Source of the DNA: Pseudomonas saponiphila | Lineage (GTDB): Bacteria; Pseudomonadota; Gammaproteobacteria; Pseudomonadales; Pseudomonadaceae | Reading direction: 5' to 3' | Length of the DNA stretch: 64,000 bases | Assembly (NCBI RefSeq): GCF_900105185.1 | Contig: NZ_FNTJ01000001.1 | Span: forward strand, 2,252,501-2,316,500 | Shown: positions 43,849-52,179 of the stretch, piece after piece | How positions within the stretch are numbered: position 1 is the first letter of the stretch | Layout of the letters: the number at the start of each line of letters is the position of its first letter | The notes under the pieces: generated by a model | Databases searched by the model: none | What the model saw: the letters and a program-made list of their open reading frames with translations, nothing else | What the model was told of the DNA's origin: nothing | Program-made: the position numbers and the translations under genes

Positions 43849-44622
43849 TTAATTGGTATTTGTTTTTAGGTTTGTTTGGTAGCGCTCCTTCACTTCAGCC
43901 ACACTCAGCCACTTACGTTGCGAATGCACCACCCGGTGGCAATTGGCACACAACAACGCCAAATCAGCGAGCTTAGTTTTGTCACCCGGCTGGAGCGTGT
44001 GCAGAGGTTTAGTGTGGTGTACATCAATCACCCCCTCCACATCTGCACCATAGGTTTGGCTGAAGTTAAAACCACACGCCTCACACTGCAGTGCCCCATG
44101 CTGCTTCAGTGCCTCTTCCTTTTTGCGCTTAACGATTTTCTTGTCTCTTTCCCGTACCCGATGCACCCGAGTGAGCACTTTGCCTTCCTCTGCTTCGAAG
44201 AAGCCCGGGTCATCCGCTGCACTTAAATCGATAGGGCTAGCTGGAATCGTCTGAACGTTGGCATTGATCGCCGCCACAACCTCAGCAAGACGTTCCGGGT
44301 CATTGGCAAATTCCAGCCACACCAACTGCTCATCCTTATTACCTTTCGCAAGCCCCGTACGCCCGTTGTTGGTGTAGCTCGGGTCCCAACGCCGGAAGTT
44401 GTTGAGCTTCATGCACACACCGTTGGCATTGCGAAAGCTCTGATTCTTGCTCACCCCGGTGGCATTGCCGATGAGATTGAGAGCCTGCGATAACGCCAAA
44501 ACATCCGGATGATTCACGCCGGGTAAACCGTTGCGGTGAAGGAGATACAGATTGAGGGCAAGAACGAGCTCATCGCGGCTCCAAGCAGGGTTGGATTGAT
44601 TGCTGATAGGTGCAGAGGTCAT
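43849..44622 (-). CDS. HNH endonuclease, McrA-like
   Basis: A 257-residue protein. The C-terminal ~80 residues are an HNH nuclease with a zinc knuckle: Cys180 and Cys183 (CEACGFNF), His202-His203 (IDVHHTKPL), and Cys225/Cys228/His229 (LLCANCHR), His233. The N-terminal domain (1-150) resembles those of predicted type IV restriction enzymes and carries LNNFRRWDPSY; it may read modified DNA. It ends 120 bases from the convergent DUF4238 gene and shares its lower GC. Restriction of modified DNA is inferred. Confidence 0.82.
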   Translation of the reverse strand: MTSAPISNQSNPAWSRDELVLALNLYLLHRNGLPGVNHPDVLALSQALNLIGNATGVSKNQSFRNANGVCMKLNNFRRWDPSYTNNGRTGLAKGNKDEQLVWLEFANDPERLAEVVAAINANVQTIPASPIDLSAADDPGFFEAEEGKVLTRVHRVRERDKKIVKRKKEEALKQHGALQCEACGFNFSQTYGADVEGVIDVHHTKPLHTLQPGDKTKLADLALLCANCHRVVHSQRKWLSVAEVKERYQTNLKTNTN

Positions 44623-45243
44623 GCGGGGGCTATCCGTAGGTTCCCGATTCGCTGTACGAAACAGCGTAATAGGCCGTAAGGATATTCTGTTCCCAACTGG
44701 TTTGGGAGTTCAGTAGTGAGTAGGAAAAGGGGACGTAGCAGGGGAGGGACGCGTTGCCTCTCACCGCGTGTCTATGGCCGTGGCTGGGCAGTGAGAGAGC
44801 CTAAGCAATATCGAAGGGCTACAGCATCTGTAGGAGCTGGGCTTGCAAGCGATTGTCCGGCGCACTTCTGCTCGAGTACATCATTTCTGCCGGTACCTAC
44901 CCGTGGCAGGACCATGCATAAGGTGTTGGCGCAGGGATCTTGACAGAGCGTCCCGTTCTAACGCTGGTCGTGCCAAGGCACGCGAACTGTAATGTGCTGA
45001 GTAGGGAGCGCGCGCCGTCAATTAGTACCATCGGTCGTTCCTTCAAATTCGTGGCGAAGGGCGGTTTGCCGACTCTGTCCTGTTCGCAATATTAGTAGCC
45101 TAAAGTGACGCGTTTTAGTCGCTGAGGCTCTCGGGAGGTAATGTAGCCTGGCTTCGAAGACGGGGCTTTGTATCAATCCCGCACTTTGCGTGGCTTTCAG
45201 GCATTAAAAAGCCGGCTTGTGGCCGGCTTCCTTGGCCTCTAAA
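44623..45243. other. Gene-poor stretch
   Basis: 621 bases without a credible gene. A 75-codon plus-strand frame at 44716-44943 has no site or family and translates part of a decayed REP arm (TGTAGGAGCTGGGCTTGCAAGCGA, from 44829). Apart from the terminator at its right end I see nothing else. Confidence 0.6.
45205..45229 (-). terminator. Rho-independent terminator of the small gene at 45244
   Basis: On the minus strand AAGCCGGC / GCCGGCTT with a 5-base loop is followed by a run of T (GGCTTTTTAATG), 15 bases after the stop. Confidence 0.88.
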
Positions 45244-45525
45244 TCACTTGCTAAACGCCCTTGTTTCAATCACCCCCAATACATCCCGCACATCCTGCAG
45301 CAATAACCTGGCGGTATTGGTCACCGTGCCCATGTCCTTATCGCTTGTATCTCGCAGCGTAGTGCAGGCCATCAGATTCAGATAATCGAGCGCCGTCAAC
45401 AACCGCTCACTCGCACACGCATGCAAATCCATCAACGGCGCCTGGCTGTCGACAAACAGCACCGGCCCATCGCTGGCGATTGGGGTCATAGGAATAAATC
45501 GTTCGGATAGATCTTGAGTATTCAT
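45244..45525 (-). CDS. Small Pseudomonas-specific protein (DUF3077-like)
   Basis: A 93-residue protein (MNTQDLSERFIPMTPIASDG at the start) with a helical second half. The pattern LFVDSQAPLMDLHACASERL resembles the short DUF3077/DUF6124 proteins that are common and multi-copy in fluorescens-group Pseudomonas; the exact family is uncertain. AAAAGGA lies 8 bases before the ATG, and a strong terminator follows. Its ~180-base leader is highly structured. Function unknown. Confidence 0.75.
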   Translation of the reverse strand: MNTQDLSERFIPMTPIASDGPVLFVDSQAPLMDLHACASERLLTALDYLNLMACTTLRDTSDKDMGTVTNTARLLLQDVRDVLGVIETRAFSK

Positions 45526-45961
45526 GGCGTCATCCTTTTCAAGAGTAGAAAAGTTGCCACCTGTTGCTGCGAATCAACGGGGTGGCAGCTGTACGCGGGT
45601 TCGCAGACCGAGGAAAAGAACAAACTCGGCAGACCCGGAGGTCTCCCACGTACAGCCGCCATAAAACGAAACGCAGGCGAAGTGTGCCTGAGTTGGCATG
45701 AGCGGTGTAGTTCGACTTTTCTGTTGGGCTGCGAAACCCTGCCGCTAACAACATTCAGCGGACGAGAAAACTATAGGGACGCGGTCAATCAGGGGCAATG
45801 GCAGCCCTGTAGGAACGGTCTCTCTTCCGGGTAGGGACAGGCTGAGTTTCCTGAAGATTTCATATCCGCTGCAATAGAAACGAGCAGCATCAGCAATACC
45901 CTCTGCCTCCCAGCGTTTTTGCTATCCTGCGCCCCTTTTCCCCACCGCAAGGAACGCAGGT
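45526..45961. other. Divergent spacer with structured leader
   Basis: 436 bases between the minus-strand small gene and the plus-strand secreted-protein gene. The left half holds the hairpin system described separately. The right half has no gene; a TATCCT at 45923 upstream of ATG 45962 is a possible -10. A 71-codon minus-strand frame (45539-45754) merely reads through the hairpin. Confidence 0.5.
45555..45660 (-). ncRNA. Structured leader with two exclusive hairpins
   Basis: A 16-base arm at 45584-45599 pairs with 45645-45660 in 14 of 16 positions; inside it AGACC (45605-45609) pairs with GGTCT (45640-45644), leaving a five-base bulge. A second stem, TGCCACC (45555-45561) with GGTGGCA (45581-45587), shares four bases with the outer arm, so the two cannot form together. 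It lies 30-135 bases upstream of the small gene's start on the minus strand. A cis-acting RNA is inferred; the pairing is seen. Confidence 0.55.
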
Positions 45962-46930
45962 ATGACCCAGTCCATTGGCGGCAGTACGCAAACAAAGGCT
46001 GGTAAACGGCGTTACCTGCGACACTTCCTTTTCCGCCTGACTCCTGCACTTTTGCTGGGCATCGTTCTAGCGGCCCCAACCGCCCAAGCCAACCCCACCA
46101 CCACCTACCGCGGCACCCTCGGCGACACTCCGGTTGAACTGGCGCTCACCTACGACTCCCAATACGGCGGCGGTATTTCCGGCTATTGGTTCTCCGAGTC
46201 CGAGCGCTTGCCCATGGCGTTGGAGTCCACGCCTTTCCATCCCGGCTCTGGGCTCTTGATCAACATCATGGACAACCCGACCCTGCCGGCGACGGCGGTG
46301 TCGTTGCAGCCGTTCGCCGAGGGGGCAGAGGCGTTGCAGGGCAGTCTGGTGGATCTGCGCACGGGCACGCAGCAGCCGTTGCAGTTGCAGCGGGTGACGC
46401 GCTTTGGCGGCAGTCAGCGGGAGGCGTTTGAGGGGGAGTTGTTGCAGCCGGTGTTCGATCGGGATTTCTATTTCAGTGTGCATGCCGCGCGCAAGGCCGG
46501 GGAGGAGGTGGCGCAGGTGGACAGTATCCGGGTGATCAGCCGGGCCACCGGTAAGCGGGTGCAGGAGATTAGTGGGCAGTGGTGTCTGTCGTCCGTGGGC
46601 ACCAGGACGCTGACCTTCGGGCATTTTCATGCCGAGGCGCGGATGGACTTTCAGGTCCAGGGCTATCGCGTGGGGGAGGCGGATGGTCGGGTGTGGTGCT
46701 CGCCCACGCAGTATTACTTGTACAACCGGGATCTGCGGACCTATCGGCGTCATCCGCAGTTGGAGCAGTTCGCGGTGGACGGTGATCTGCGCTTTTCCCC
46801 CAGTGGGCAGATGGAGTTCAGCAAGCAGGACTTTATCAATTACGACCAGCGCACTCGGCGTTGGGATTATTACCGGGTGATCACGCCTGAGCGTCTGGAA
46901 TATCTGTCGTCGGGCGAGGAGCGTTTCTGA
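45962..46930 (+). CDS. Secreted hypothetical protein, first of a paralogous pair
   Basis: A 322-residue protein with a long-n-region signal peptide, hydrophobic core LTPALLLGIVLAAPTAQA and cleavage before NPT. The mature part starts TTYRGTLGDTPVELALTYDS and has a middle block DFYFSVHAARKAGEEV...ISRATGKRVQEI that is repeated in the next gene. Two cysteines (QWCLSS and RVWCSP) may form a disulfide. No known family recognised. It overlaps the next gene by one base (TGATG). Confidence 0.75.
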   Translation: MTQSIGGSTQTKAGKRRYLRHFLFRLTPALLLGIVLAAPTAQANPTTTYRGTLGDTPVELALTYDSQYGGGISGYWFSESERLPMALESTPFHPGSGLLINIMDNPTLPATAVSLQPFAEGAEALQGSLVDLRTGTQQPLQLQRVTRFGGSQREAFEGELLQPVFDRDFYFSVHAARKAGEEVAQVDSIRVISRATGKRVQEISGQWCLSSVGTRTLTFGHFHAEARMDFQVQGYRVGEADGRVWCSPTQYYLYNRDLRTYRRHPQLEQFAVDGDLRFSPSGQMEFSKQDFINYDQRTRRWDYYRVITPERLEYLSSGEERF

Positions 46931-47616
46931 TGCGCGGGTTTGATGTTGCTCGGGGGCTGGTGGTGCTGGTGTTGGCGCTGTGGTTGTTGCCGGCGCAGGC
47001 GTCCCATGGGGTGTATGAGGGGACCTTGGGCAAGCAGGCGATTGTCTTGACCCTGGGTAGCCAGAATGCGGTCTACCAGGGCACCTATGCCTATCAGCGC
47101 TATCGCACGCCGATCCGCCTCAGGCCGACCTTCAGCTACAGCAACAAGACGCTGGCCATGGATGAGCAGGACGAGCAGGGCTTGCCGGTGGCGCGTCTGC
47201 AGTTCAATGACTTGCTGAACTCCCGCCAGCAGGAGCAGGTGCGCGGCACCTGGACCAGTTATCGCACGGGCAAGTCCTTGCCCATTGCGCTGAAGCTGGT
47301 GGGCCTGGTGGATTCGGATCGCTCGTGGCCGCAGCCGGTCACCACGCTGCTGCAGAGTGCTTCCACTAAACGCTGGTATTTCCAGGTGCCGATGCCGGGT
47401 AATGATCAGCGGATCACGACGGTGGAGGTGATGGACAAAGCCAATGGCAAGTTGCTGCAGAGCCTGGCGGTTGCGGCGCCAGGGTGTCGCAACCTGGGGG
47501 TGGATACCTTGCAGGTGCAGGTTGAGGGGGAGCAGGTGCGGATTGGTTTTCAGGACTGCAAGTTGCCCGGGTTTGCGTGGAATGCGGGCAGTGGGCGCTT
47601 TGAGCCGTTGCCCTGA
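46930..47616 (+). CDS. Secreted hypothetical protein, second of a paralogous pair
   Basis: A 228-residue protein with signal peptide (LVVLVLALWLLPAQA, cleavage before SHG). Its mature start VYEGTLGKQAIVLTLGSQNA matches the start of the protein before it, and RWYFQVPMPGNDQR...VMDKANGKLLQSLA matches that protein's middle, so the two are diverged tandem paralogues. Two cysteines near the end (PGCRNLG, QDCKLPG) may pair. Function unknown; probably periplasmic or outer-membrane associated. Confidence 0.75.
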   Translation: MRGFDVARGLVVLVLALWLLPAQASHGVYEGTLGKQAIVLTLGSQNAVYQGTYAYQRYRTPIRLRPTFSYSNKTLAMDEQDEQGLPVARLQFNDLLNSRQQEQVRGTWTSYRTGKSLPIALKLVGLVDSDRSWPQPVTTLLQSASTKRWYFQVPMPGNDQRITTVEVMDKANGKLLQSLAVAAPGCRNLGVDTLQVQVEGEQVRIGFQDCKLPGFAWNAGSGRFEPLP

Positions 47617-47651
47617 GGCAGGTGTTGAACGTGGAAACTGTGGAGCCCCGT

Positions 47652-48134
47652 ATGGATGACAAGCAATCCCCTGTGCTGATCCAGGTGTACATGGCCGATG
47701 ACGATGGCGCCGTTCGCGAGGAATTGCTGGCGCGGCGCATCGATGAGCATACCTACGAGTTGCTGTCCTCGCCGGGGCTGGCGCAGAACCTGGCGCGGGG
47801 CGATATCGTTTCAATCCGCAATCCCGATGCGCCGGCGCAAGTGCTGAAGCGCGGCGGGAATTTCTGCATTCAGATCTATGCCGATTACATTGATCCGGCG
47901 GTGGTCAGTGGGCTTGAAAGCGAGGTCGCTGGTGAGCTGGGCGGAACCCTGGATGGGCTGTTCGAGGGGAACCTGTCATTCGCTGTTCCCGCGAGGAATG
48001 GCATGGACCGTATCAATGCGGTGTTCGATCGCTTCCGCGAGCAAACCGGGATTGAGTGGTACTACGCCAATGTCTATAAAAACCTCGATGACGATGAGGA
48101 CGAGACGCTGTTGAACTGGTGGTTGGACTGCTGA
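47652..48134 (+). CDS. DUF4265-like cytoplasmic protein
   Basis: A 160-residue acidic protein. The pattern SPVLIQVYMADDDGAVREELLARRID, then LARGDIVSIRNPDAP, resembles DUF4265 proteins, which have no known role (first stretch cited as marker only). ATG 47652 has GGAG six bases upstream; GTG 47622, ten codons earlier, is also possible. No signal peptide. Same direction as the secreted pair, 35 bases on, so perhaps one transcript. Confidence 0.65.
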   Translation: MDDKQSPVLIQVYMADDDGAVREELLARRIDEHTYELLSSPGLAQNLARGDIVSIRNPDAPAQVLKRGGNFCIQIYADYIDPAVVSGLESEVAGELGGTLDGLFEGNLSFAVPARNGMDRINAVFDRFREQTGIEWYYANVYKNLDDDEDETLLNWWLDC

Positions 48135-48157
48135 TCTTCCTTGGGGCTGCCGCCAGA

Positions 48158-48193
48158 CCGACCAAGTAACCGACCAAGTAACCGATCAAGCAG
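48158..48193. repeat. Short tandem repeat, 12-base unit
   Basis: CCGACCAAGTAA occurs twice exactly (48158-48169, 48170-48181) and a third time with changes (CCGATCAAGCAG), just after the DUF4265-like gene. A decayed REP arm (TTCGCCGGTAACCCGGCTCC, from about 48260) follows. Confidence 0.75.
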
Positions 48194-48424
48194 GTTGGCA
48201 GCTTCGAGTCGTCGCAGAGTGATGCACCTAGACTTACCACGGCTCTCTTGAGGACACCTTCGCCGGTAACCCGGCTCCGACCCCGTAAGGCAAATCTGTA
48301 TTTTCGGTAAGCAGTGGCTGCCCTCGATGATTGCGGCCACCCTCGGTGATGAGTAGATCAAACGTCCACCCCTTGCGATGCCTGGTTGCGGCAGGGGTAT
48401 TGGTCTTTCCAGCGCCAGCAGGTT

Positions 48425-48799
48425 GTGTCGGACGAATGCCTGTCTGTTCGTCTGTACGGCCTTGCCGTAGATGGTGGAGCCAAGTATACCGTTATCGAAA
48501 CCGAGGTCTTCAAGCGCTACGCCGAGCCGATCTGGAATGACACCGAGCGCTTGGAATTCATCACCTGGTTGGTCGCAGACCCATGGGTTGGAGACGTCAT
48601 CCCCGGTACCGGAGGGCTGCGCAAGGTGCGCTGGTCGTGCAGTGGCATCGGCAAGCGCGGCGGCACACGAGTCATCTACTACAACCTGCTTTCGGAAGGT
48701 CTTATCTGGTTGCTGATCGTCTACACCAAGGCGAAGTTAGACAACCTGCCCATCGGCTTTCTGAATCAATTGAAAGAGGAAATCAGGCATGGACCATGA
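48425..48799 (+). CDS. RelE/HigB-like toxin, start uncertain
   Basis: The conserved part, from KYTVIETEVFKRYAEPIWND (48482) to the stop, is ~105 residues with the RelE/HigB core GTGGLRKVRWS, GTRVIYYNL and LLIVYTKAKLDNLP; such proteins cleave mRNA on the ribosome. No ATG, GTG or TTG lies at the expected first codon (the frame reads GGAGCC then AAG). The nearest in-frame options are GTG 48425 (used here) and TTG 48386. The antitoxin gene overlaps its last 11 bases. It may be mis-started or inactive. Confidence 0.72.
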   Translation: MSDECLSVRLYGLAVDGGAKYTVIETEVFKRYAEPIWNDTERLEFITWLVADPWVGDVIPGTGGLRKVRWSCSGIGKRGGTRVIYYNLLSEGLIWLLIVYTKAKLDNLPIGFLNQLKEEIRHGP

Positions 48800-49073
48800 A
48801 CTGCAGCAGTTTCAGAAGGATTTGCTGACTTCGGTGGGCCAGATGAAAGCCGGCAAGGCGGCGCGTGCAACGGTGGTAAAACTGTCCGGGGCGGCAGAGG
48901 CTCGGGCTAAGGTGGGGCTCTCTCAGAGTGCGTTCGCCACGCTGTTGGGGGTCAGTCTGCGTACACTGCAGGATTGGGAGCAAGGCCGGCGCCAGCCGAC
49001 AGGCGCGGCTCAAACGCTGCTGCGTGTGGCCAGCCAGTACCCTGAAGCCTTGCGGGCTTTGCAGCCGGTTTGA
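48789..49073 (+). CDS. HigA-like antitoxin (XRE HTH)
   Basis: A 94-residue protein with a helix-turn-helix at residues ~43-70 (GLSQSAFATLLGVSLRTLQD, then WEQGRRQP), typical of antitoxins that follow HigB/RelE-type toxins. It should bind the toxin and repress the operon. AAAGAGG precedes the ATG. Toxin-first order and the overlap fit the HigBA layout. A strong terminator follows. Confidence 0.88.
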   Translation: MDHELQQFQKDLLTSVGQMKAGKAARATVVKLSGAAEARAKVGLSQSAFATLLGVSLRTLQDWEQGRRQPTGAAQTLLRVASQYPEALRALQPV

Positions 49074-49096
49074 TGGCGAGTAGACCAGGCGCTGAC

Positions 49097-49123
49097 AAGC
49101 CGGTCTTGATGACCGGCTTTTTT
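49097..49123 (+). terminator. Rho-independent terminator of the toxin-antitoxin operon
   Basis: AAGCCGGTC / GACCGGCTT, a 9-bp stem with a TTGAT loop, followed by TTTTTT, 24 bases after the antitoxin stop. Confidence 0.92.
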
Positions 49124-49151
49124 GTGTATGCCTGACAGATTCGCATAGTCA

Positions 49152-49208
49152 CTGGTTTGCCAGCGAGGGTGTCCTTGAGACTGCCTTCGCCGGCAAGCCG
49201 GCTCCTAC
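49152..49208. repeat. Degenerate REP doublet
   Basis: A full arm TTCGCCGGCAAGCCGGCTCCTAC (49186-49208) faces a decayed one, CTGGTTTGCCAGCGAGGG (49152-49169). Confidence 0.75.
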
Positions 49209-49235
49209 GGGAGAGGTAGGAAGGGGCCGTCTGCC

Positions 49236-51428
49236 TTAGAAGTTCACCGAAGCACTCAACCGCGCCGTCAGCGGCGCGCCCTGGAACAGGTAGTCGTCGC
49301 CCATGTATTCCCCGGCGTCGCGCCAGTAGCGTTTGTCGAACAGGTTGTCCACGGTCAGGCGGAACACGGTGTCGTAGCCATCAATGCGGGTGCTGTAGCG
49401 GCTGCCGATGTTGAAGATGGCGTAGGCGCCGGTGGCGACGTTGCCCTGGCGGTCGGCGTACTTGCTGGCGCTGTATTGCATGCCGCCCAGCAGGGCCAGG
49501 CCGTCGAGCCAGGGCAGGGCGTAGTCGCCTTGGAGGCTGGCCCGCAGGCGGGGGACGTTGAGGGTTTGATGGCCTTCGTAGGCCGGGGTGCCGGTGCCCT
49601 CGACCCGGGAGCGGATCGCCGCGACGCTGGCGGCAATCTGTAGGCGCTGGGTGGCCCAGCCGTTGGCGGAGAGCTCCAGGCCGGTGTTCTTTTGCTGGCC
49701 CTGCTGGACATAGGTGAAACCGCCAGCGGCATCCGGGCGTGAGTACTGGTAGGCCTGGCGCATCTGGAACAGGGCGGCGGTGAAGCTCATACGCTGCCAG
49801 TCGTACTTGATGCCGGTTTCGATTTGGCGGGAGACGGTGGGGGCGAGGGTGTTGTAGGCGTTGCTGGCGAACCACGGGGCCTGGCCACCCAGGGACAGGC
49901 CCTTGCTGTATTGGGTGTACAGCGAAATGTTGTTGATCGGTTTGTAGATCAACGCGGCCTGAGGCAGGAATACATAGCGTTGGGTGTGGCGCTGGGTGCC
50001 GTCCTGACTGTTGAAGGCTTTTTCATCCAGGCGCACTTCACGCCCGCCGAGAACCGTCTGCCACTGTTCGTTGAAGCTGATGCGGTCGCTGAGGAACAGG
50101 CCGTATTGGCGGCTGTCCAGGCGCCGATGAGAGTCACCGAGTGGGCCGTCGTAGGGGGCAAAGTGCCCGGGTTCGCTGTCGATATTGCCACTGCCGTTGC
50201 CGTTGTCGACGCGGTGCATGACCTGATCGCGATTGTCCACCACGCGGCGAAACGCACTGGTCCCCACGTTCAACTCATGGCCCAGGCCCGCTGCGTCGAA
50301 GCGACCATTGAGTACCGCCTGCACTTCATCGTTGCGCCGGGTGTCGTCGGGGCTGCGGAAGTCGTAGATGTCGTAGTCGCCTTCCGGGCTGAAGTAGTTG
50401 CCGTTGGCATTGATGCAGCCAGTGGTGCAGCCTCCCCAGGCAAACGAACTGTAGTCATCGATCACCACCTTGCTGCGCGACGCACTGAGGGTGCCCTTCC
50501 AGTCATCGTTGAAGCGGTATTCGAAACTGCCACCGATGTTCAGCGATTCATTGGTCACCGGCTTGGAGCCGCTCTGATGCCCCAGGAGCTTTTTCGGCGA
50601 GGCGTGGTGGGGCAGGCTGGAACCGCCCAGTAGCTGATAGCCCGGTGCCGAGCGCTGCTGCTTGTTCTGGTATTCGATATCCAGCTGCAGCAAGGCATCG
50701 GGACTGATGTTCCAGTCCAGGGCCAGGGAGGCGAAGTCGCGCTGGCCATTGGTGTGCTCCACATAGGAGTGCAGGTCTTCATGGGCCAGGTTGGCGCGCA
50801 GGCCGAACTGCTGTTCGCTGCCGAACCAGCCACCGACATCGGTGGCCAGGTAGCCGCTGCCACGGTCGTCGGTGGACACGGTCACCGAACGGATATCCGT
50901 GGGCCGCTTGGTCACGTAGTTGATCAGGCCACCCGGTTCGCTGACGCCGCTTTGCAGGCCGGACAGGCCCTTGAGCAACTCCACTCGCTGCTTGTTTTCC
51001 AGGGCCACGTTCTGCTCGCCGGCGATGGTGCGGTTGTTGATCTTGTAGCTGCTGGCGGCGTTCAGCGAGAAGCCGCGCACTTCGAAGTTTTCGTAGTAGC
51101 CCACCGGCGCGTAGCTCTGGCCCACCGAGGCGTCGTTCTTCAGCACGTCGCTGAGCAACCGGGCCTGCTGGTCGAGGATCATGTCTTCATTGATCACGCT
51201 GATGGCGGCTGGGGTGTCCAGCAGCGGCGTTTCGCTGAAGCCGCCCACCGAGGCGCTGTCGGCTTGGTAGCCGGAAGGCGCTTGCGTGCTGATGGTCTGG
51301 GTTGGCAGTTCGGTGGCGGCGTTGGCCACGGCGTGGCTGCCGGCCAGCAGCAGGCCCAGGGTCAGGCGATGGCTGGGTAAGCCGACGCTGAGGACGGATG
51401 AGCGGGACGTCGGGTGAGCGGGGGGCAT
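49236..51428 (-). CDS. TonB-dependent siderophore receptor
   Basis: A 730-residue outer-membrane receptor. After the signal peptide (cleavage about ANA|ATE, residue 37) comes the TonB box region, then the plug (LLDTPAAISVINEDMILDQQ; VEVRGFSLN-like FEVRGFSLN; GVSEPGGLINYVTKRP) and a 22-strand barrel ending RLSASVNF with terminal Phe. There is no N-terminal signalling (STN) domain, and no sigma/anti-sigma pair nearby, so it is a plain transporter. A cysteine pair is in GGCTTGC. Ligand unknown; ferrichrome-type or other hydroxamate uptake is a guess. No Fur box was found upstream. Confidence 0.9.
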   Translation of the reverse strand: MPPAHPTSRSSVLSVGLPSHRLTLGLLLAGSHAVANAATELPTQTISTQAPSGYQADSASVGGFSETPLLDTPAAISVINEDMILDQQARLLSDVLKNDASVGQSYAPVGYYENFEVRGFSLNAASSYKINNRTIAGEQNVALENKQRVELLKGLSGLQSGVSEPGGLINYVTKRPTDIRSVTVSTDDRGSGYLATDVGGWFGSEQQFGLRANLAHEDLHSYVEHTNGQRDFASLALDWNISPDALLQLDIEYQNKQQRSAPGYQLLGGSSLPHHASPKKLLGHQSGSKPVTNESLNIGGSFEYRFNDDWKGTLSASRSKVVIDDYSSFAWGGCTTGCINANGNYFSPEGDYDIYDFRSPDDTRRNDEVQAVLNGRFDAAGLGHELNVGTSAFRRVVDNRDQVMHRVDNGNGSGNIDSEPGHFAPYDGPLGDSHRRLDSRQYGLFLSDRISFNEQWQTVLGGREVRLDEKAFNSQDGTQRHTQRYVFLPQAALIYKPINNISLYTQYSKGLSLGGQAPWFASNAYNTLAPTVSRQIETGIKYDWQRMSFTAALFQMRQAYQYSRPDAAGGFTYVQQGQQKNTGLELSANGWATQRLQIAASVAAIRSRVEGTGTPAYEGHQTLNVPRLRASLQGDYALPWLDGLALLGGMQYSASKYADRQGNVATGAYAIFNIGSRYSTRIDGYDTVFRLTVDNLFDKRYWRDAGEYMGDDYLFQGAPLTARLSASVNF

Positions 51429-51662
51429 GAATTTTCCTTGAGGGCACCACGGCCGGCAGCGTAAGGCCGGGCAGGCCCTTGAAGCAGCGGGTGGGCTTGG
51501 GCAGTAGCGGGGCAGCGCAGCGGGTATCCGGTTTACAGGCGGCTGTTGCAGGTTCGCAGCATCGGGCGGGCGCCATCATACAAGCTGTGGCGAGAGGGTA
51601 AAGGCACAGGGCCGGCTGGCCGCACTGGCGGATGCCGACCCTGATGGTTGGAACAGGCTGGG

Positions 51663-51911
51663 CTACGAGGTGGGCTGATCGGAATTCATCTGCAGGGATT
51701 CGATCTGCTGTTCCAGGGATTCGATCTTGCCCAGCAGGATAGTGATGAGCTTTTCGTCGTGGCCTCGGGCGTCGGAGGCGACCAGGGACTTTTCCAGGCG
51801 GTCGACGATTTCGTGGTTCATGCTGCGGTTTTCCTGCTTGGCGATGCGCTTGACTTGGGTGTGAAGCTCACCAGGCAGGCGAACAATGAACTTTTGGGCG
51901 GGGGCGCACAT
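51663..51911 (-). CDS. Arc-like ribbon-helix-helix DNA-binding protein
   Basis: An 82-residue protein: the RHH fold is KFIVRLPGELHTQVKRIAKQ plus ENRSMNHEIVDRLEKSL (strand, helix, helix; residues ~7-44), followed by a leucine-patterned coiled coil KLITILLGKIESLEQQIESL. It resembles Arc family repressors of phages and plasmids, here a solo chromosomal gene. Target unknown. Confidence 0.85.
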   Translation of the reverse strand: MCAPAQKFIVRLPGELHTQVKRIAKQENRSMNHEIVDRLEKSLVASDARGHDEKLITILLGKIESLEQQIESLQMNSDQPTS

Positions 51912-52179
51912 GCCGGACCTCGGGTGATATCAAAAAGAAACATCATAGAAAGGTCGGGGCAGGCAGGGCTTCAAGAAAATTCTGAAAAAACAGTAGGATC
52001 GGGCTTGGTTTCGCCGAGCAGGTTTGGCCACCCGCCGGGTCGAATCTGGGCATTGCGCCGCATAAATCCAGGCCGCTCAATCAAGAGCCGGGGGAGAGGG
52101 CGCCAGCACCCTCTCGCCACCGCTGAATGTCCATTTGCAACAAGGCCTCTGGCCGATGGCTGAGGCCCCGTGCCCGACC

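Noticed and set aside
44716..44943. 75-codon frame in the gene-poor stretch
   Set aside because: Translates a decayed REP arm (SVGAGLASD) and has no ribosome binding site or family.
45539..45754. 71-codon minus-strand frame over the structured leader
   Set aside because: It only reads through the hairpin arms; the structure, not the peptide, explains the sequence.
51429..51662. Possible cobalamin riboswitch or Fur box upstream of the TonB receptor
   Set aside because: Read on the minus strand, I found no B12-box-like element and no GATAATGATTATC-like Fur site; GC-rich fragments there do not fit either.
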